From an uncultured Collinsella sp. (GTDB taxonomy: Bacteria; Actinomycetota; Coriobacteriia; Coriobacteriales; Coriobacteriaceae), in NCBI GenBank assembly GCA_934667065.1, contig CAKULD010000005.1, positions 62,001 to 126,000 on the forward strand: 64,000 nt of DNA, given 5' to 3'. Numbering within the stretch: position 1 is the stretch's first letter; each line of letters begins with the position of its first letter. Of the stretch, positions 1 to 8,900 are shown one piece after another. The notes under the pieces were generated by a model. The model made no database searches. It saw only the letters and a program-made list of their open reading frames with translations, and was not told where the DNA came from. Made by a program: the position numbers and the translations under genes.

Positions 1-1100
1 TCAAGTCCGCTGGTCAGCGAATACCCGGGGCCGTATGCGGTCATCTCGGAGCCCTGGTCTCCCACGGCGATTGATGGATTGCCTGCAAGTTCCGAATTTA
101 CGCGGAAGCCGTCCGCGTTCATCGTTGTGTGAACCCAGGCTGGAGCGTTGTCGCGCGAAATCTCCCGCGGCTTGGCAAGCTTCCTCAGAATAACGAGGTC
201 GCACAGCGCGCTCGTTCCGGCCTGGCTCTCAAAAGTCTCCTTGGGGAGTCGGGCCATGCCGATAAGGTCGCACTCGCGCGCAAGGTTCTCGCGAGTCGTC
301 TCGCGGGCCTTGTCCATGGTGTAGCGGCTCGTCAGCACGGCGACGATGCCGCCCGGGCGCACGGCGGCCACCGACCTTCTGATCATATAGTCATGGAGCG
401 GGACTCCATCGATTTTGATTGCATCCGAATAGGGTACGTTGCCGATAGCGGCATCAAATGAACCATCGGGGATCTCGCATTTAGCGATATCCGCTGCGAC
501 AATCGTGTGGTCTGGACACAGCACGCGCGCGAGCCCGGTGCTCACGGGGTCGATCTCCACGCCGGTGACGTGTACATCCATGCCCTCTGGAATACAGCGC
601 ATGAAGTTGCCCGTACCGCAGCCCGGCTCCAGGATCTCAGCCGTGCCCTCATCGCAGATACCGACGCCCCTCAGCGTCTCCCAGATTAGCTCCACGACGG
701 GACGCGGGGTGTAGAAGGCCGTGAGGACCGTGGCACGCTGCTCTGCGAACTCATCCTCACTCAGCAGCTCTTTCAGCTCTTGGGATACGGCGGCCCAGCC
801 GCCGGTCGGATTCTGCGCAAAGGCGTTCGCGGCACCACCCCAACCGGAGTATGCCGAAATCGCACGCGCTTCCTCGGGAGTCGCATCTCGTTCCTCGTCC
901 ATAGCCGCCTTGAGGGCGCGTAGCGCGGCTACGTTGAGCTTCGCGCGCTCCAAGGGCGTATGGCCGGCCTGGGCATCCGGGTTCAGGTATTCGTAGTTGT
1001 AGGTTGTGGCTAGAGCGTGAGCACCGTCTCGTTGAGGGCGATCTCCTCGGCCATCTTGGTGGCGCTGTCGGCCTTGCGGATGTAGTCGTCGTACCGGCAC
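1..1100 (-). CDS. N6-adenine DNA methylase / SNF2-type helicase of a conjugative element, N-terminal part (runs off left edge)
   Basis: An open minus-strand frame runs off the window. It contains the adenine-methylase SAM site ILEPGCGTGNFM, followed by an acidic strand (VTGVEIDPVS) and the catalytic motif IV region ending in GNVPYSDA, an NPPY-type motif written NVPY. Before it lies SAYSGWGGAANAF and then AFYTPRPVVELIW, the signature start of the very large methylase-helicase proteins of Tn1549/CTn-type elements, where they are thought to protect or process element DNA. Only about 335 residues are visible; the SNF2 helicase part should lie to the left. The start is unclear: the conserved sequence begins almost at once, and the only ATG, GTG or TTG codon I find in frame ahead of it is GTG at 1100, without a clear Shine-Dalgarno and inside the upstream gene. 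Confidence 0.8.
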   Translation of the reverse strand, partial: MPVRRLHPQGRQRHQDGRGDRPQRDGAHALATTYNYEYLNPDAQAGHTPLERAKLNVAALRALKAAMDEERDATPEEARAISAYSGWGGAANAFAQNPTGGWAAVSQELKELLSEDEFAEQRATVLTAFYTPRPVVELIWETLRGVGICDEGTAEILEPGCGTGNFMRCIPEGMDVHVTGVEIDPVSTGLARVLCPDHTIVAADIAKCEIPDGSFDAAIGNVPYSDAIKIDGVPLHDYMIRRSVAAVRPGGIVAVLTSRYTMDKARETTRENLARECDLIGMARLPKETFESQAGTSALCDLVILRKLAKPREISRDNAPAWVHTTMNADGFRVNSELAGNPSIAVGDQGSEMTAYGPGYSLTSGL

Positions 1101-1324
1101 TGGGCCATCGTGAGCTGCGCGAACTCCGGTGTCGCCCCGCAGCTCTCCATGCAGCTGTCCTGGAGTTCCGCCAGTCTCGTGAGGTAGTTGCGCTCCACCG
1201 CCTTGAGATACTCCTCGGTCTCGCCGGCCGCGTCCATCCTGGCCAGCTCCTCCGGAGCGTTCTGCTCCATGAAGGAATAGCGGAGACCCCTCACGCCCTT
1301 GTACGGGTTCTTCAGCACTGACAT
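1010..1324 (-). CDS. Small TnpV-like protein of unknown function
   Basis: A 104-residue protein. The start at 1324 is chosen because GAGGAGG lies 6 nt upstream of it, while the longer version beginning at 1369 has no such site. The second half (about residues 45-104) is helical and ends in KMAEEIALNETVLTL, which resembles the C-terminal end of TnpV-family proteins (typically RAEEIVxNELIY) found in Firmicutes and actinobacterial conjugative transposons. Their role is unknown. It lies directly upstream of the methylase/helicase frame and overlaps it under the assigned GTG start, so the two are probably translated together. The TnpV assignment rests on remembered sequence resemblance and is tentative. 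Confidence 0.55.
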   Translation of the reverse strand: MSVLKNPYKGVRGLRYSFMEQNAPEELARMDAAGETEEYLKAVERNYLTRLAELQDSCMESCGATPEFAQLTMAQCRYDDYIRKADSATKMAEEIALNETVLTL

Positions 1325-1382
1325 GTGCTTCCTCCTCGGAATCGTCCTTACGGGCGGCCTCATCGCCACCCGTTTGGCTTAC

Positions 1383-1411
1383 ATAAGATTCCAGATGCGC
1401 CCCGAAGTCAA
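1383..1411 (-). promoter_or_regulatory. Possible promoter with adjacent palindrome
   Basis: On the minus strand TTGACT (1411-1406) is followed after 17 bp by TCTTAT (1388-1383), about 60 bp before the TnpV-like start. Just upstream, 1415-1428 is a perfect palindrome, CCAACC-TC-GGTTGG on the plus strand, which could be an operator. The -35 is good and the -10 is poor. The rest of 1325-1551 holds no gene I can support. Confidence 0.35.
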
Positions 1412-1551
1412 GAGCCAACCTCGGTTGGGTCTCCTCTTTTTCTACCGGTTTCTCAGCGTGTTCCTCATACATCGTCGGGTCATCCATGGCGAAAAGGGAA
1501 ATCTGCCCCTCTGCCGCAACGAAGCGCTTCGACGTTCTCCTCGCCATGGCG

Positions 1552-2313
1552 CTACGCCCCCTTCCGTGCGTTATGGGATGTCCCGCGCGCTCCGGCATCG
1601 AAGGAGGCGAGCATGCTCTTCAGGCGCTTCGTCGTCATGTTTGCCGACTGGCCGCGCTCGGACGGACTTTTCTGCGCGGCTCGCGTTCTCGGCCGGCACT
1701 CGAAGCCAGCCCTTTTAAGGGCCCGGTCGATTCTATCCGTGGCACCCCTAACCTGGGCGCAAACGCGCTCGATTCGGGCGAGAAGAAGCTCTGTGTCCTC
1801 CATCGGCACGGGAACATCCAGGCCGTCATCGACCCCGTAGCGTCGAAGCGTCACGTGCGTGGCCATCGGGTCCATGCCCTCGAGATCAACGTCTTTTGAA
1901 GCCTCCGAGACCGCGTCGAGTCCGACCGCGTCGCCCTCGATCACCCTGATCGGAGCGGCCCCGGGCCATGAGGTAAGGCCCTCGAAAGCGGAGGCGGGGT
2001 AGACCGTCTCGGGTGCGAGCTCGCAATCGAGAGTCAACTCATCCCCGACTCGCCTGGCGATAGGGACGAGGATGTCGAACCCAACCGGATGCTCCTTGAT
2101 TCTGCCGCCCAGTTTATCGGCGCGGGATCTGCTGAGGACGGTCGAGGTATCTGCCTCTGGATGGTCCAGTTTGAAGGCCGCAAGGGCGAGGATTCCCCTC
2201 GGGCCCATCTCGGGATGCTCGGACATGGAGTCGAGAATTGCGTCCCAACCATGTGGATGTCCCAACACGGCCGCAAGCATCTCGACAGGCGCTTTGGTGT
2301 GCCTCTGCTGCAT
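1552..2313 (-). CDS. ArdC-like (DUF1738-type) protein, possible ssDNA-binding antirestriction factor
   Basis: A 253-residue protein starting at ATG 2313, with GGGGAGG about 6 nt upstream. Residues about 40-115 have the layout of the ArdC N-terminal domain: a helix, then a short KLGGRIKEHPVGFDILVPIA stretch comparable to the GRxVKKGEKGIxILAPV motif, then TVYPASAF in place of the usual VFDxSQT. ArdC-type domains bind single-stranded DNA and protect incoming plasmid DNA. The rest is helical and basic towards the C terminus (many K and R), without a metallopeptidase HExxH. An SOS-type box lies 67 bp upstream, so this may open its own transcription unit. The family call is moderate to weak; the alternative is an uncharacterised element protein. 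Confidence 0.4.
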   Translation of the reverse strand: MQQRHTKAPVEMLAAVLGHPHGWDAILDSMSEHPEMGPRGILALAAFKLDHPEADTSTVLSRSRADKLGGRIKEHPVGFDILVPIARRVGDELTLDCELAPETVYPASAFEGLTSWPGAAPIRVIEGDAVGLDAVSEASKDVDLEGMDPMATHVTLRRYGVDDGLDVPVPMEDTELLLARIERVCAQVRGATDRIDRALKRAGFECRPRTRAAQKSPSERGQSANMTTKRLKSMLASFDAGARGTSHNARKGA

Positions 2314-2380
2314 TGTTTCCTCCCCGTCTCAGTCAACTCCCATTGATGATGGGGGAGTGTAACCACAACATCCGATGCGG

Positions 2381-2392
2381 GAACAAGTGTTC
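2381..2392. promoter_or_regulatory. LexA (SOS) box upstream of the ArdC-like gene
   Basis: GAACAAGTGTTC is a perfect match to the Gram-positive SOS consensus GAACnnnnGTTC. It sits 67 bp before the ATG at 2313. Identical half-sites precede lexA and recA in this window. Confidence 0.65.
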
Positions 2393-2423
2393 ACGGCGAA
2401 TAGGAGGTCTCAAATCTATAGAC

Positions 2424-3179
2424 TCATAATGATTCAAAATAAATCGCGGCGCCGTACGGCGCGCCTATGCCTCGAGTCTCATAGAAGGATGCGTTTCGGA
2501 GATCGGAAAAGTAATAGGTCCCCGATGTTTTTATGCCATCCGAATCGACAGGCGCGCACCCGCTCCCCATTACTGCATGATTGTCACGAGGATTACACCC
2601 AGAGCTCCACGCACGCCCAGCTTCGGCAATAATCTCGTCCTTACAGTAGCTACCGTTATGAAAGAACGCGAAATGGGGAGCGGCGCCCCCAAACTCCTCG
2701 CCCAATTCAATTACGCCGACATTTTTACATTTGGCAGCGTCATCGTCCGTGCCAAGGACAATCCAATTCGACGGAATTAGCGCATAGGCGCCACCGCTAA
2801 GCTCGATACGCCTAAGCTCATCCGGTACGCCGTCCTGCTCATAGTATGAGGAGAAATGTTCGTGAAGGCGTTTTAACTGACTTCGTGTGGCCTCCAAATC
2901 GCTCCACATCATTTCCCGCGATCCGTCCTGCGGAAGAAGCTTCATCTCCTTTTCAATTACCCTGATCTGCTCCGTACAGGCCACATCGACCGTCTTGGCA
3001 ACTCTCGGTTGGAGCCCCATAGCGATATTGGCGATGTAGTCTATGGCCTCGCCAGGTGTCCGGAGAGAGTCTGGGGTTGCCTGCATCAACCCATCTAAGG
3101 CGGCCTTGGTATCCACCTCAATCGTAGTGCCGATTTTGACCTTATTCATCTTGGCGCCATGTCGCGGCAATCTTGCCAT
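2424..3179 (-). CDS. Unknown element protein with ribbon-helix-helix-like N terminus
   Basis: A 251-residue protein. After MNKV, a short strand and two helices (TTIEVDTKAALDGLM and then TPGEAIDYIANI) could form a ribbon-helix-helix DNA-binding fold. The rest is an unrecognised domain with scattered cysteines and aromatic-rich segments such as APHFAFFHNGSYC and TYYFSDLRNASFYETRG. Two starts are possible: 3179 (weak GGATGAG upstream) or the internal Met at 3149. The downstream half (2424-2790) is visibly more AT-rich than its neighbours, a sign that this gene may have joined the element separately. Cytoplasmic by appearance, with no signal peptide or membrane segment. I do not recognise a function. 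Confidence 0.6.
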   Translation of the reverse strand: MARLPRHGAKMNKVKIGTTIEVDTKAALDGLMQATPDSLRTPGEAIDYIANIAMGLQPRVAKTVDVACTEQIRVIEKEMKLLPQDGSREMMWSDLEATRSQLKRLHEHFSSYYEQDGVPDELRRIELSGGAYALIPSNWIVLGTDDDAAKCKNVGVIELGEEFGGAAPHFAFFHNGSYCKDEIIAEAGRAWSSGCNPRDNHAVMGSGCAPVDSDGIKTSGTYYFSDLRNASFYETRGIGAPYGAAIYFESL

Positions 3180-3258
3180 AGCTCATCCATTCTCAATCTA
3201 TGTTTTCGTTGATTTAGCATCCGACGATAGGTGGAGTTACAACCGGAAGGCCGATTCT

Positions 3259-3588
3259 TTAATCCGGCACCTTATCGGCGCCCTCATCCATCGTTTTAGG
3301 AGCCGTGGCAATCTCCGCGAGCCTCGTGAGCCCAGAGGCGATCTCCACCGCGTCCGCACCCAGCAGCCAATCGGCGGGCACACCGAACGTCCTCGAGAGG
3401 GCCTTGAGCGAGACAGCGGAGGGCAGCCTGACGCCCGTTAGCCAAAGGCCGATCGAGCGCGACGACTGACCGATCATGTCCGCAAGCTCATCCTGACCGA
3501 CACCCGTCACCCTCATGAGGGCGGCCAGGCGCCTGCGAAAAAGCAGCAGGGACGGTTCGGTTGTGTACGGTCCGGGCGCGTTCTTCAT
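3259..3588 (-). CDS. XRE-family (Cro/CI-type) transcriptional regulator
   Basis: A 109-residue protein with a standard helix-turn-helix at about residues 13-78: FRRRLAALMRVTGVGQDEL, then the recognition helix region SSRSIGLWLTGVRLPSA, then LKALSRTFGVPADWLLG, the usual closing helix of the XRE fold. It starts 5 bp after the membrane-anchored gene upstream and so is probably translated from the same message. A small repressor of this type in a conjugative element commonly governs transfer or excision genes. The target is not visible here. It has no peptidase or sensor domain. Confidence 0.85.
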   Translation of the reverse strand: MKNAPGPYTTEPSLLLFRRRLAALMRVTGVGQDELADMIGQSSRSIGLWLTGVRLPSAVSLKALSRTFGVPADWLLGADAVEIASGLTRLAEIATAPKTMDEGADKVPD

Positions 3589-3593
3589 CTCGA

Positions 3594-4109
3594 TCAGTAC
3601 GTCCCGACGTTGAATCCCTCGCCCTTGGTGTAATCAACTGTCACGGGGATCTCCGTCTCGTTGGGGAAATAAGCTCGGATGATCCAGTAGGGGATATCTG
3701 AGCCATCGGGACCCATCCCCGTGTTGACGCCACTCGACTCGATAAGGGTCTTCTCGGGAGCGCCGTATTCAGAGGTCAGGGAAGTGAGGTACCTTGCGAC
3801 CACGTCTTGGAAACCAGCCTGGGTCATCTCCTCAGGGAGGTTGTCGGGGACGGACACGATCGACGGATCGACCTGAATCGTATCGCCCTGCCCATCCGCG
3901 GCGCCTTCCGATTCGTCATCCGTGCCAAAGCCATCGGTATCGACCGCACCGTCGGAGGCAGCCGAGGATTCCACTGCCGAGTTGTCATCTGTCCTGCCTG
4001 TGGGCGGAAAGAGTGCGAACGCAACGTTGATTGCGATGCAGACAATGATGATGCCCACGCAGGCGAGGATAATCCCCTTCGAATCCAACTTCTTTCCCTT
4101 TTTGTACAT
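3594..4109 (-). CDS. Single-pass membrane protein of the conjugation module
   Basis: A 171-residue protein starting at 4109 behind GGGAAAGGGAAG. A short basic cytoplasmic end (MYKKGKKLDSKG) leads into one membrane helix, about residues 12-35 (IILACVGIIIVCIAINVAFA). Then follows an acidic Ser/Asp/Gly-rich linker (about 38-77) and a compact extracytoplasmic domain (about 80-171). This topology resembles the small VirB8/TcpC-like or DUF-type accessory subunits of Gram-positive type IV systems, but I cannot match it to one family. Its place between the wall hydrolase and the regulator suggests a structural or anchoring part of the transfer channel. Confidence 0.65.
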   Translation of the reverse strand: MYKKGKKLDSKGIILACVGIIIVCIAINVAFALFPPTGRTDDNSAVESSAASDGAVDTDGFGTDDESEGAADGQGDTIQVDPSIVSVPDNLPEEMTQAGFQDVVARYLTSLTSEYGAPEKTLIESSGVNTGMGPDGSDIPYWIIRAYFPNETEIPVTVDYTKGEGFNVGTY

Positions 4110-4134
4110 GGTGGTCTTCCCTTTCCCTTGTCCG

Positions 4135-5961
4135 TTATTTGAGTTCGACCCCGCCTATCCAACCCCAGTAGACGCCTGAGCCTTTACCGTAGAAGGCGAT
4201 GAACTCATCAAGCGTCTTGGTGGTAATCGCACCCTCGTTGCTCATGACCTTGCCGTCACCGACATAGATGCCGACATGGCCATAGAGAAGGCCCGGGCTG
4301 CCGGTGCCGGGGTGGCTCGCATCGCCGACGATCATGCCGACCTTGAGGTCCGCAGGATTGTTGCTGTGGCACCATGCCTTGACCATGTCGCAAGCGTTTC
4401 CACCGAAGGCGCCGACACCCGCCGCCTTGAATACGTTTGTCACCCACGAGGCACACCAATTCTGGCCAGGGGAAGGCGTTGACTTACAGGCGTCCACGAC
4501 GGCGAGCTGACTGCCCGTGGCCCCCGCGAGTCCCTGTCCCGAGCCGCCGAGGGTGCCGGACGTAATGGCGTTGTAGAAGTACAGCGCGTTGGTATACCTC
4601 GATTCCCAACCGGAAGGCTTGCCTCCCACCATGGCGCAGCGCTCCCACCCCATGGCGTAGTTTTTCGTCGCGGCCTCAAGATCGGTTGAGTCCATGAAAG
4701 TCTGATAGGTGTATTTACCGTCGGCACTGGAAAACGAGCCCCATTCGTCGTGATCGGACCAGAACTCGAGCTGGACGTCGAGGTCATACCAGTTCTTGCC
4801 CTTCTCCTTGGCGAATTGAGCCAGGCGAAGGCGGCGCCCTCCGTCCCATTGGCCTATACCGGTCGCCTTGTTATAGACTGAACCCCTCGCAATGATCTCG
4901 TCGTTTGTCTTCGGACTCTTTCCGTCCAGCCAATAGGCATACGAACCCATTGCCTGGTCCGCCATCGGGTAAATCTTATGATTTGAAGATCCAACAGACT
5001 CATGGCAGTAGTTGCCCATGATGGCGGCCGCGTGGATGTCGTCACAACCGTGGTCCTTGAGGTATAGGTAGATGGTGAGCTCGTCTCCGTCCAGGCTGCC
5101 GCCGTTGCTCGCACCTCCCGCCTGTTGTCCGAACTGCACGAGTCCGAGCGACGAGGCGAGGATCGCACCCATGAGCAGCAGGCCGCCGAGGGAGAGCAGT
5201 GAAGCGAACAGGGCGATCCTGTTCTTCCGTTCCCTGAGGGAGAGAAGCTGCTTTCTGCCCTTACGACCCTTGAATAGCTTTCGGGAGAACTTGCCGCCGA
5301 CCGCGCGTTCGGCCTTCTTCCCAAGGGAGGCCTGCTTGAGGGCGACCTTCCTCTTCCTGCGCAAAACCATCTTGCGATGGTCCTTGAGCTTTTTGACGGC
5401 GGCCGGGTCCTTCTTGAATGAACCCGGACGGCGCTTCATAAGGATGTCGAGCTCGACAGCATTGGCGCGCTTGAGTGTCTTGGAAGCGCTACCGGAAACC
5501 GGGGCGACGGGGACCGTAGCCACCTTTTTCGCGAGCGATGAGGATGCCAGGAGCTGGGCCGAGGGCGTTGCGCCCGACACAGCGGCCCCGCGTCGGGAAG
5601 ACGAGGCCATGCCGGAGGGGGAGAAACCCGATCCCTCCGATGTATCTGTGCCGGGCGCATCGGCTTCGGATGCCCCTGCCATGGATGATTTCACGACCGA
5701 CGCGAAGGTTCCGCCGTATGAGGCGGCGCCCGCGGCAGCGGATGCCGCACGCGAGCGCGTCGATTTCTGGGCGCTGAGACGAGAGAAGTCCGAGGAGCCG
5801 GTGCGTAACCTGCTCGGTCGCGGTGAAGATCCTTCCCATGCAGAAGTGCGCCGCGACTCGGCTTCGAGCACGGCGGGTACGGTGCCCGTACGCCGACTTG
5901 CGGCGGTACGGGCATCCGCGTGGGCAAGGTTTGAGCTATATCTCGTCGAGCGCGGTTTCAT
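4135..5961 (-). CDS. Bifunctional cell-wall hydrolase of the conjugation system (phage-tail-type lysozyme plus NlpC/P60-like peptidase)
   Basis: A 608-residue protein in the position of Tn916 Orf14 / CD1108-type VirB1 proteins. The first 245 residues are cytoplasmic and strongly basic (RRKRK, KGRKGRK). A membrane helix follows at about 247-275. Residues about 292-467 form a phage-tail lysozyme-type domain (DIHAAAIMGNYCHES, ATGIGQWDGGRR, YDLDVQLEFW, YAMGWERC) that should cut glycan strands. Residues about 486-608 are an NlpC/P60 or CHAP-like fold with likely catalytic Cys503 (QNWCASWV) and His562 (YGHVGIYVGDG). The two activities locally open peptidoglycan for the transfer channel. It starts 3 bp after the VirB4-like gene ends and is translationally coupled. 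The long basic N-terminal tail is unusual and may contact DNA or VirB4. Confidence 0.85.
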   Translation of the reverse strand: MKPRSTRYSSNLAHADARTAASRRTGTVPAVLEAESRRTSAWEGSSPRPSRLRTGSSDFSRLSAQKSTRSRAASAAAGAASYGGTFASVVKSSMAGASEADAPGTDTSEGSGFSPSGMASSSRRGAAVSGATPSAQLLASSSLAKKVATVPVAPVSGSASKTLKRANAVELDILMKRRPGSFKKDPAAVKKLKDHRKMVLRRKRKVALKQASLGKKAERAVGGKFSRKLFKGRKGRKQLLSLRERKNRIALFASLLSLGGLLLMGAILASSLGLVQFGQQAGGASNGGSLDGDELTIYLYLKDHGCDDIHAAAIMGNYCHESVGSSNHKIYPMADQAMGSYAYWLDGKSPKTNDEIIARGSVYNKATGIGQWDGGRRLRLAQFAKEKGKNWYDLDVQLEFWSDHDEWGSFSSADGKYTYQTFMDSTDLEAATKNYAMGWERCAMVGGKPSGWESRYTNALYFYNAITSGTLGGSGQGLAGATGSQLAVVDACKSTPSPGQNWCASWVTNVFKAAGVGAFGGNACDMVKAWCHSNNPADLKVGMIVGDASHPGTGSPGLLYGHVGIYVGDGKVMSNEGAITTKTLDEFIAFYGKGSGVYWGWIGGVELK

Positions 5962-5964
5962 CTA

Positions 5965-8900
5965 CTAGCCCACGAAGCCGGAACCGTCGGCATATTCGTT
6001 GAGGCCCTCGGGGCTGATCTCGTCGGGGCTGGCGAACATGCCGCCGACATCCTCACCGCTGTCGTTTTGATATTTCAGCAGGGTGGCCATCGCATCGGAG
6101 ACCGATGCGCTGCCAAAACGCTGGTCTGCCGACTGCTGGGGGGCGACAGCCGTCTGGGAGGAAGCCTGGGCACGATGACGCTGCGCGGCACGCTGATTCA
6201 AAAACATGCCATTCGGCTGCGTAAAGCTGGTTGCGGGGGCCTGCTGGACAGAGGAGGAAGGCGCCGGCTGCTGAGGGGCCTGCGCCTGGGTGCGCGGACG
6301 AGGCGCTGAATCCCTCTGCTGCTGACGGGTGCCGTTTGACCAGGAGCCCGGCTGTGCATTGAGATCTTCGGCGGGCTGAGCCTGCTCGGGAGCGGAAGCG
6401 GGCTGGGGCTTCACCTCGGCATCGAGACCGTTAGCGCGCTCCGACATGGCCACGAGCGCCGGCAGCGTGTAGCCGACCTCGGAGCCGGAGAGGGCGACCG
6501 TGCCGTTCGAGAAAGCGATATCGCCGGAGGGCTCGCTTCCGAGCGTGACCCCGACAGACGAAAGAGCCAGCGCGAAATCGTCGAAATGGGTGTCGCTCTC
6601 GCGGGTGAAGACCTGATCGATTGCATTCAGGACAAGGTCCTTGAGCTCGGCCTCGGCCTGCGCGCGCAGCTCCTCCTCACTCGGGAGTCGACGGGTGTTG
6701 AAGCGCGAGAAGTCCGCGCCCTCCTGGAAGTCACGAATATCCATATCTTCCATCCTTTCCTTTTTGGCGGTAACCGTGTCTCGGTTGCCGCCTCCGTTAA
6801 AACCGAATTGCTCGCACGCCGGCCGCACGTTGGGTCGAGGGCACGCCGGGGGAGCCATGTGTGCAGGTGACGGAACGTTGCGGCCGATTTCCTCACGAGT
6901 GGAGCGCGGGGTCGAAGACGGGGCATCTTCAGGCTCGTCGAGTGAGCCGACATCGGGTTTCGCTGCCGGCTTCACCGCCCGGCGCTTGATATCGGCGGGA
7001 CGGGTCGTGCAGATGTCGTAGAGAGTCGGACAGGTCTTCTGGTCGATCTGGAAGTCGAAATGGACCACGCGGTTCTTGAACACGTAGAGACCCTCGCCGG
7101 GATGTGCGGTGGCCAAAACCTTCGTCTGGCTCTCAGAGAGATTGAACAGTTCCTGGAAGTCGGGGAGGAGGTCGCTCGTCTGCTGCAGAATCGTAACGAA
7201 GGGCGAGTTCTGGAACATATAGCGCGTCTCCTCGCTGTTGAGGACGCGGGAGAGGTTCTGCGTGATGGCGTTGATGTAGAAGTCCCACTTACCGCCGCGG
7301 GTGAAGAAGCGGTCGATCTGGCTGCGGGCGTAGGGACTGTCGAGCAGGAGCTGGAACTCGTCGATGATGAGCCAGGTTCTCCTACCGGCACGGCGGTTCG
7401 CCGAGACGCGGACCCAGATGTGATCGAGGATGATAAGCAGCGCCAGCGGCTTGAGCTCGCTGGACAGCTCGTGCAGGTCGAAGCACACGAGATTCGACTG
7501 GAGATTCACGTTCGTCGGATGGTTGAACAGCGACAGCGTGCCCGTGACGTAGCGGCGAATGAGCTTGGCCAAATCGCGGGCGTCGCGCATATCGGAGCCC
7601 TGCTCGGACATCAGGAAGTCATAGATGTCCTGGAGTGTCGGCAGGTTCTCGGGACGCGGGTCGTCAAGATACCGGTTGTAGGCGTATGCGGCAGCGGCGT
7701 CGAGGACGTTAGCCTGGGCATCGTTGACGCTGCTGGCCATCATGCGAACGAGCGACTGGATGAAGGACACCTTCGCGGGCACGGGGGAGGACTTCGTCTC
7801 CGGATCATCCGAGCCGTAGGCAAGGGAGATGTCGAGCGGGTTGATGAAGTCGCCCGAGTTCTCGGCGATACGGATGACCTGGCCGCCCAGATACTCGGTG
7901 GGCGTGACATACTCGCCCTCGGGGTCGATCGTGATCACGTCGTCGTCCGGATGCTTCAGGTGCACGGGAATGATGCGCGTGATCTTGGAATTGAACGACT
8001 TGCCGGATCGTGGCTGCGCCAGCGTGAAGCTGTTCGTGTGCTCATGGGACACGGGGTCGTAGACGATAAACGAGCGGGTCTCGGCGTTGAGGCCCATGAT
8101 GTTGCCGCCCGGGTCGTTCATCTCGGCGGCGACGAACATCAGCATATGGGACAGGGGGTCCGTAGTCAGCGTTCGCTCATACGGGATGTAGGAGGCTCCG
8201 ATCGGCAGGGCGGTCGAGAAGGACTCCTCGCGAAGTGCGCGCCATGAATCGGGATAGGGCTTCCTGTGCGTGGAGAACACCTTCTCCACCTCGCGGCAGG
8301 CCTCCTCGAGCTCGGTCTCCGTGCGCCCCTGGACGGTCACGACGGTCGTGACGCCGAAAGCGTGCATCTCCGCGCTCTCGAGGTCGTCTCGGAACGCCTC
8401 GGCGTCCTCCTGTGCCTCGCGCATCGCGGGCGGCATGTTGTTCTGGTCGACGAAGTAGCCGACCTCGGGACGGCTCGTGTTGAACTGATAGGTATTGTTC
8501 TCCTCGGTGATATCGTGCAGGTGGTTCTCGGCGGCCGAGATCGCGGCAGAGAACTCCCAGGGACGGATGTGCCACGCGACGGTAAGGTCGTAGGGCAGCC
8601 CTGTCAGATCCGAGATGAATGAATCCTTCATGGTCTTGCCGTAACCGTCGAGCGTGACGTCGTAGGTCTTAACCCATCGACGGCCGACGATCATACGGGG
8701 GTCTCCGCGGTAGCCGTCTGCGGTGAGGACAGAGGAGGGCGCCACGAGCTCGCGGGTCGTAAGGCCGACGGTCCCGGACAGGCGCTCGAAGTTCGCCGTG
8801 CCCGGAGTGTCGTCCTGGCGCGTCATGGTCTGGATGATGTCAAGGCGCTGCTGGCCGTCGAGGACATGTGCATCGGAACCGAGGTCGCGCATGAAGCGCA

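Noticed and set aside
7060..8247. Long plus-strand open frame (395 codons) opposite the VirB4-like gene
   Set aside because: It lies wholly antisense to a gene with clear ATPase motifs, has no recognisable domain, and such frames are expected from GC-rich codon bias.
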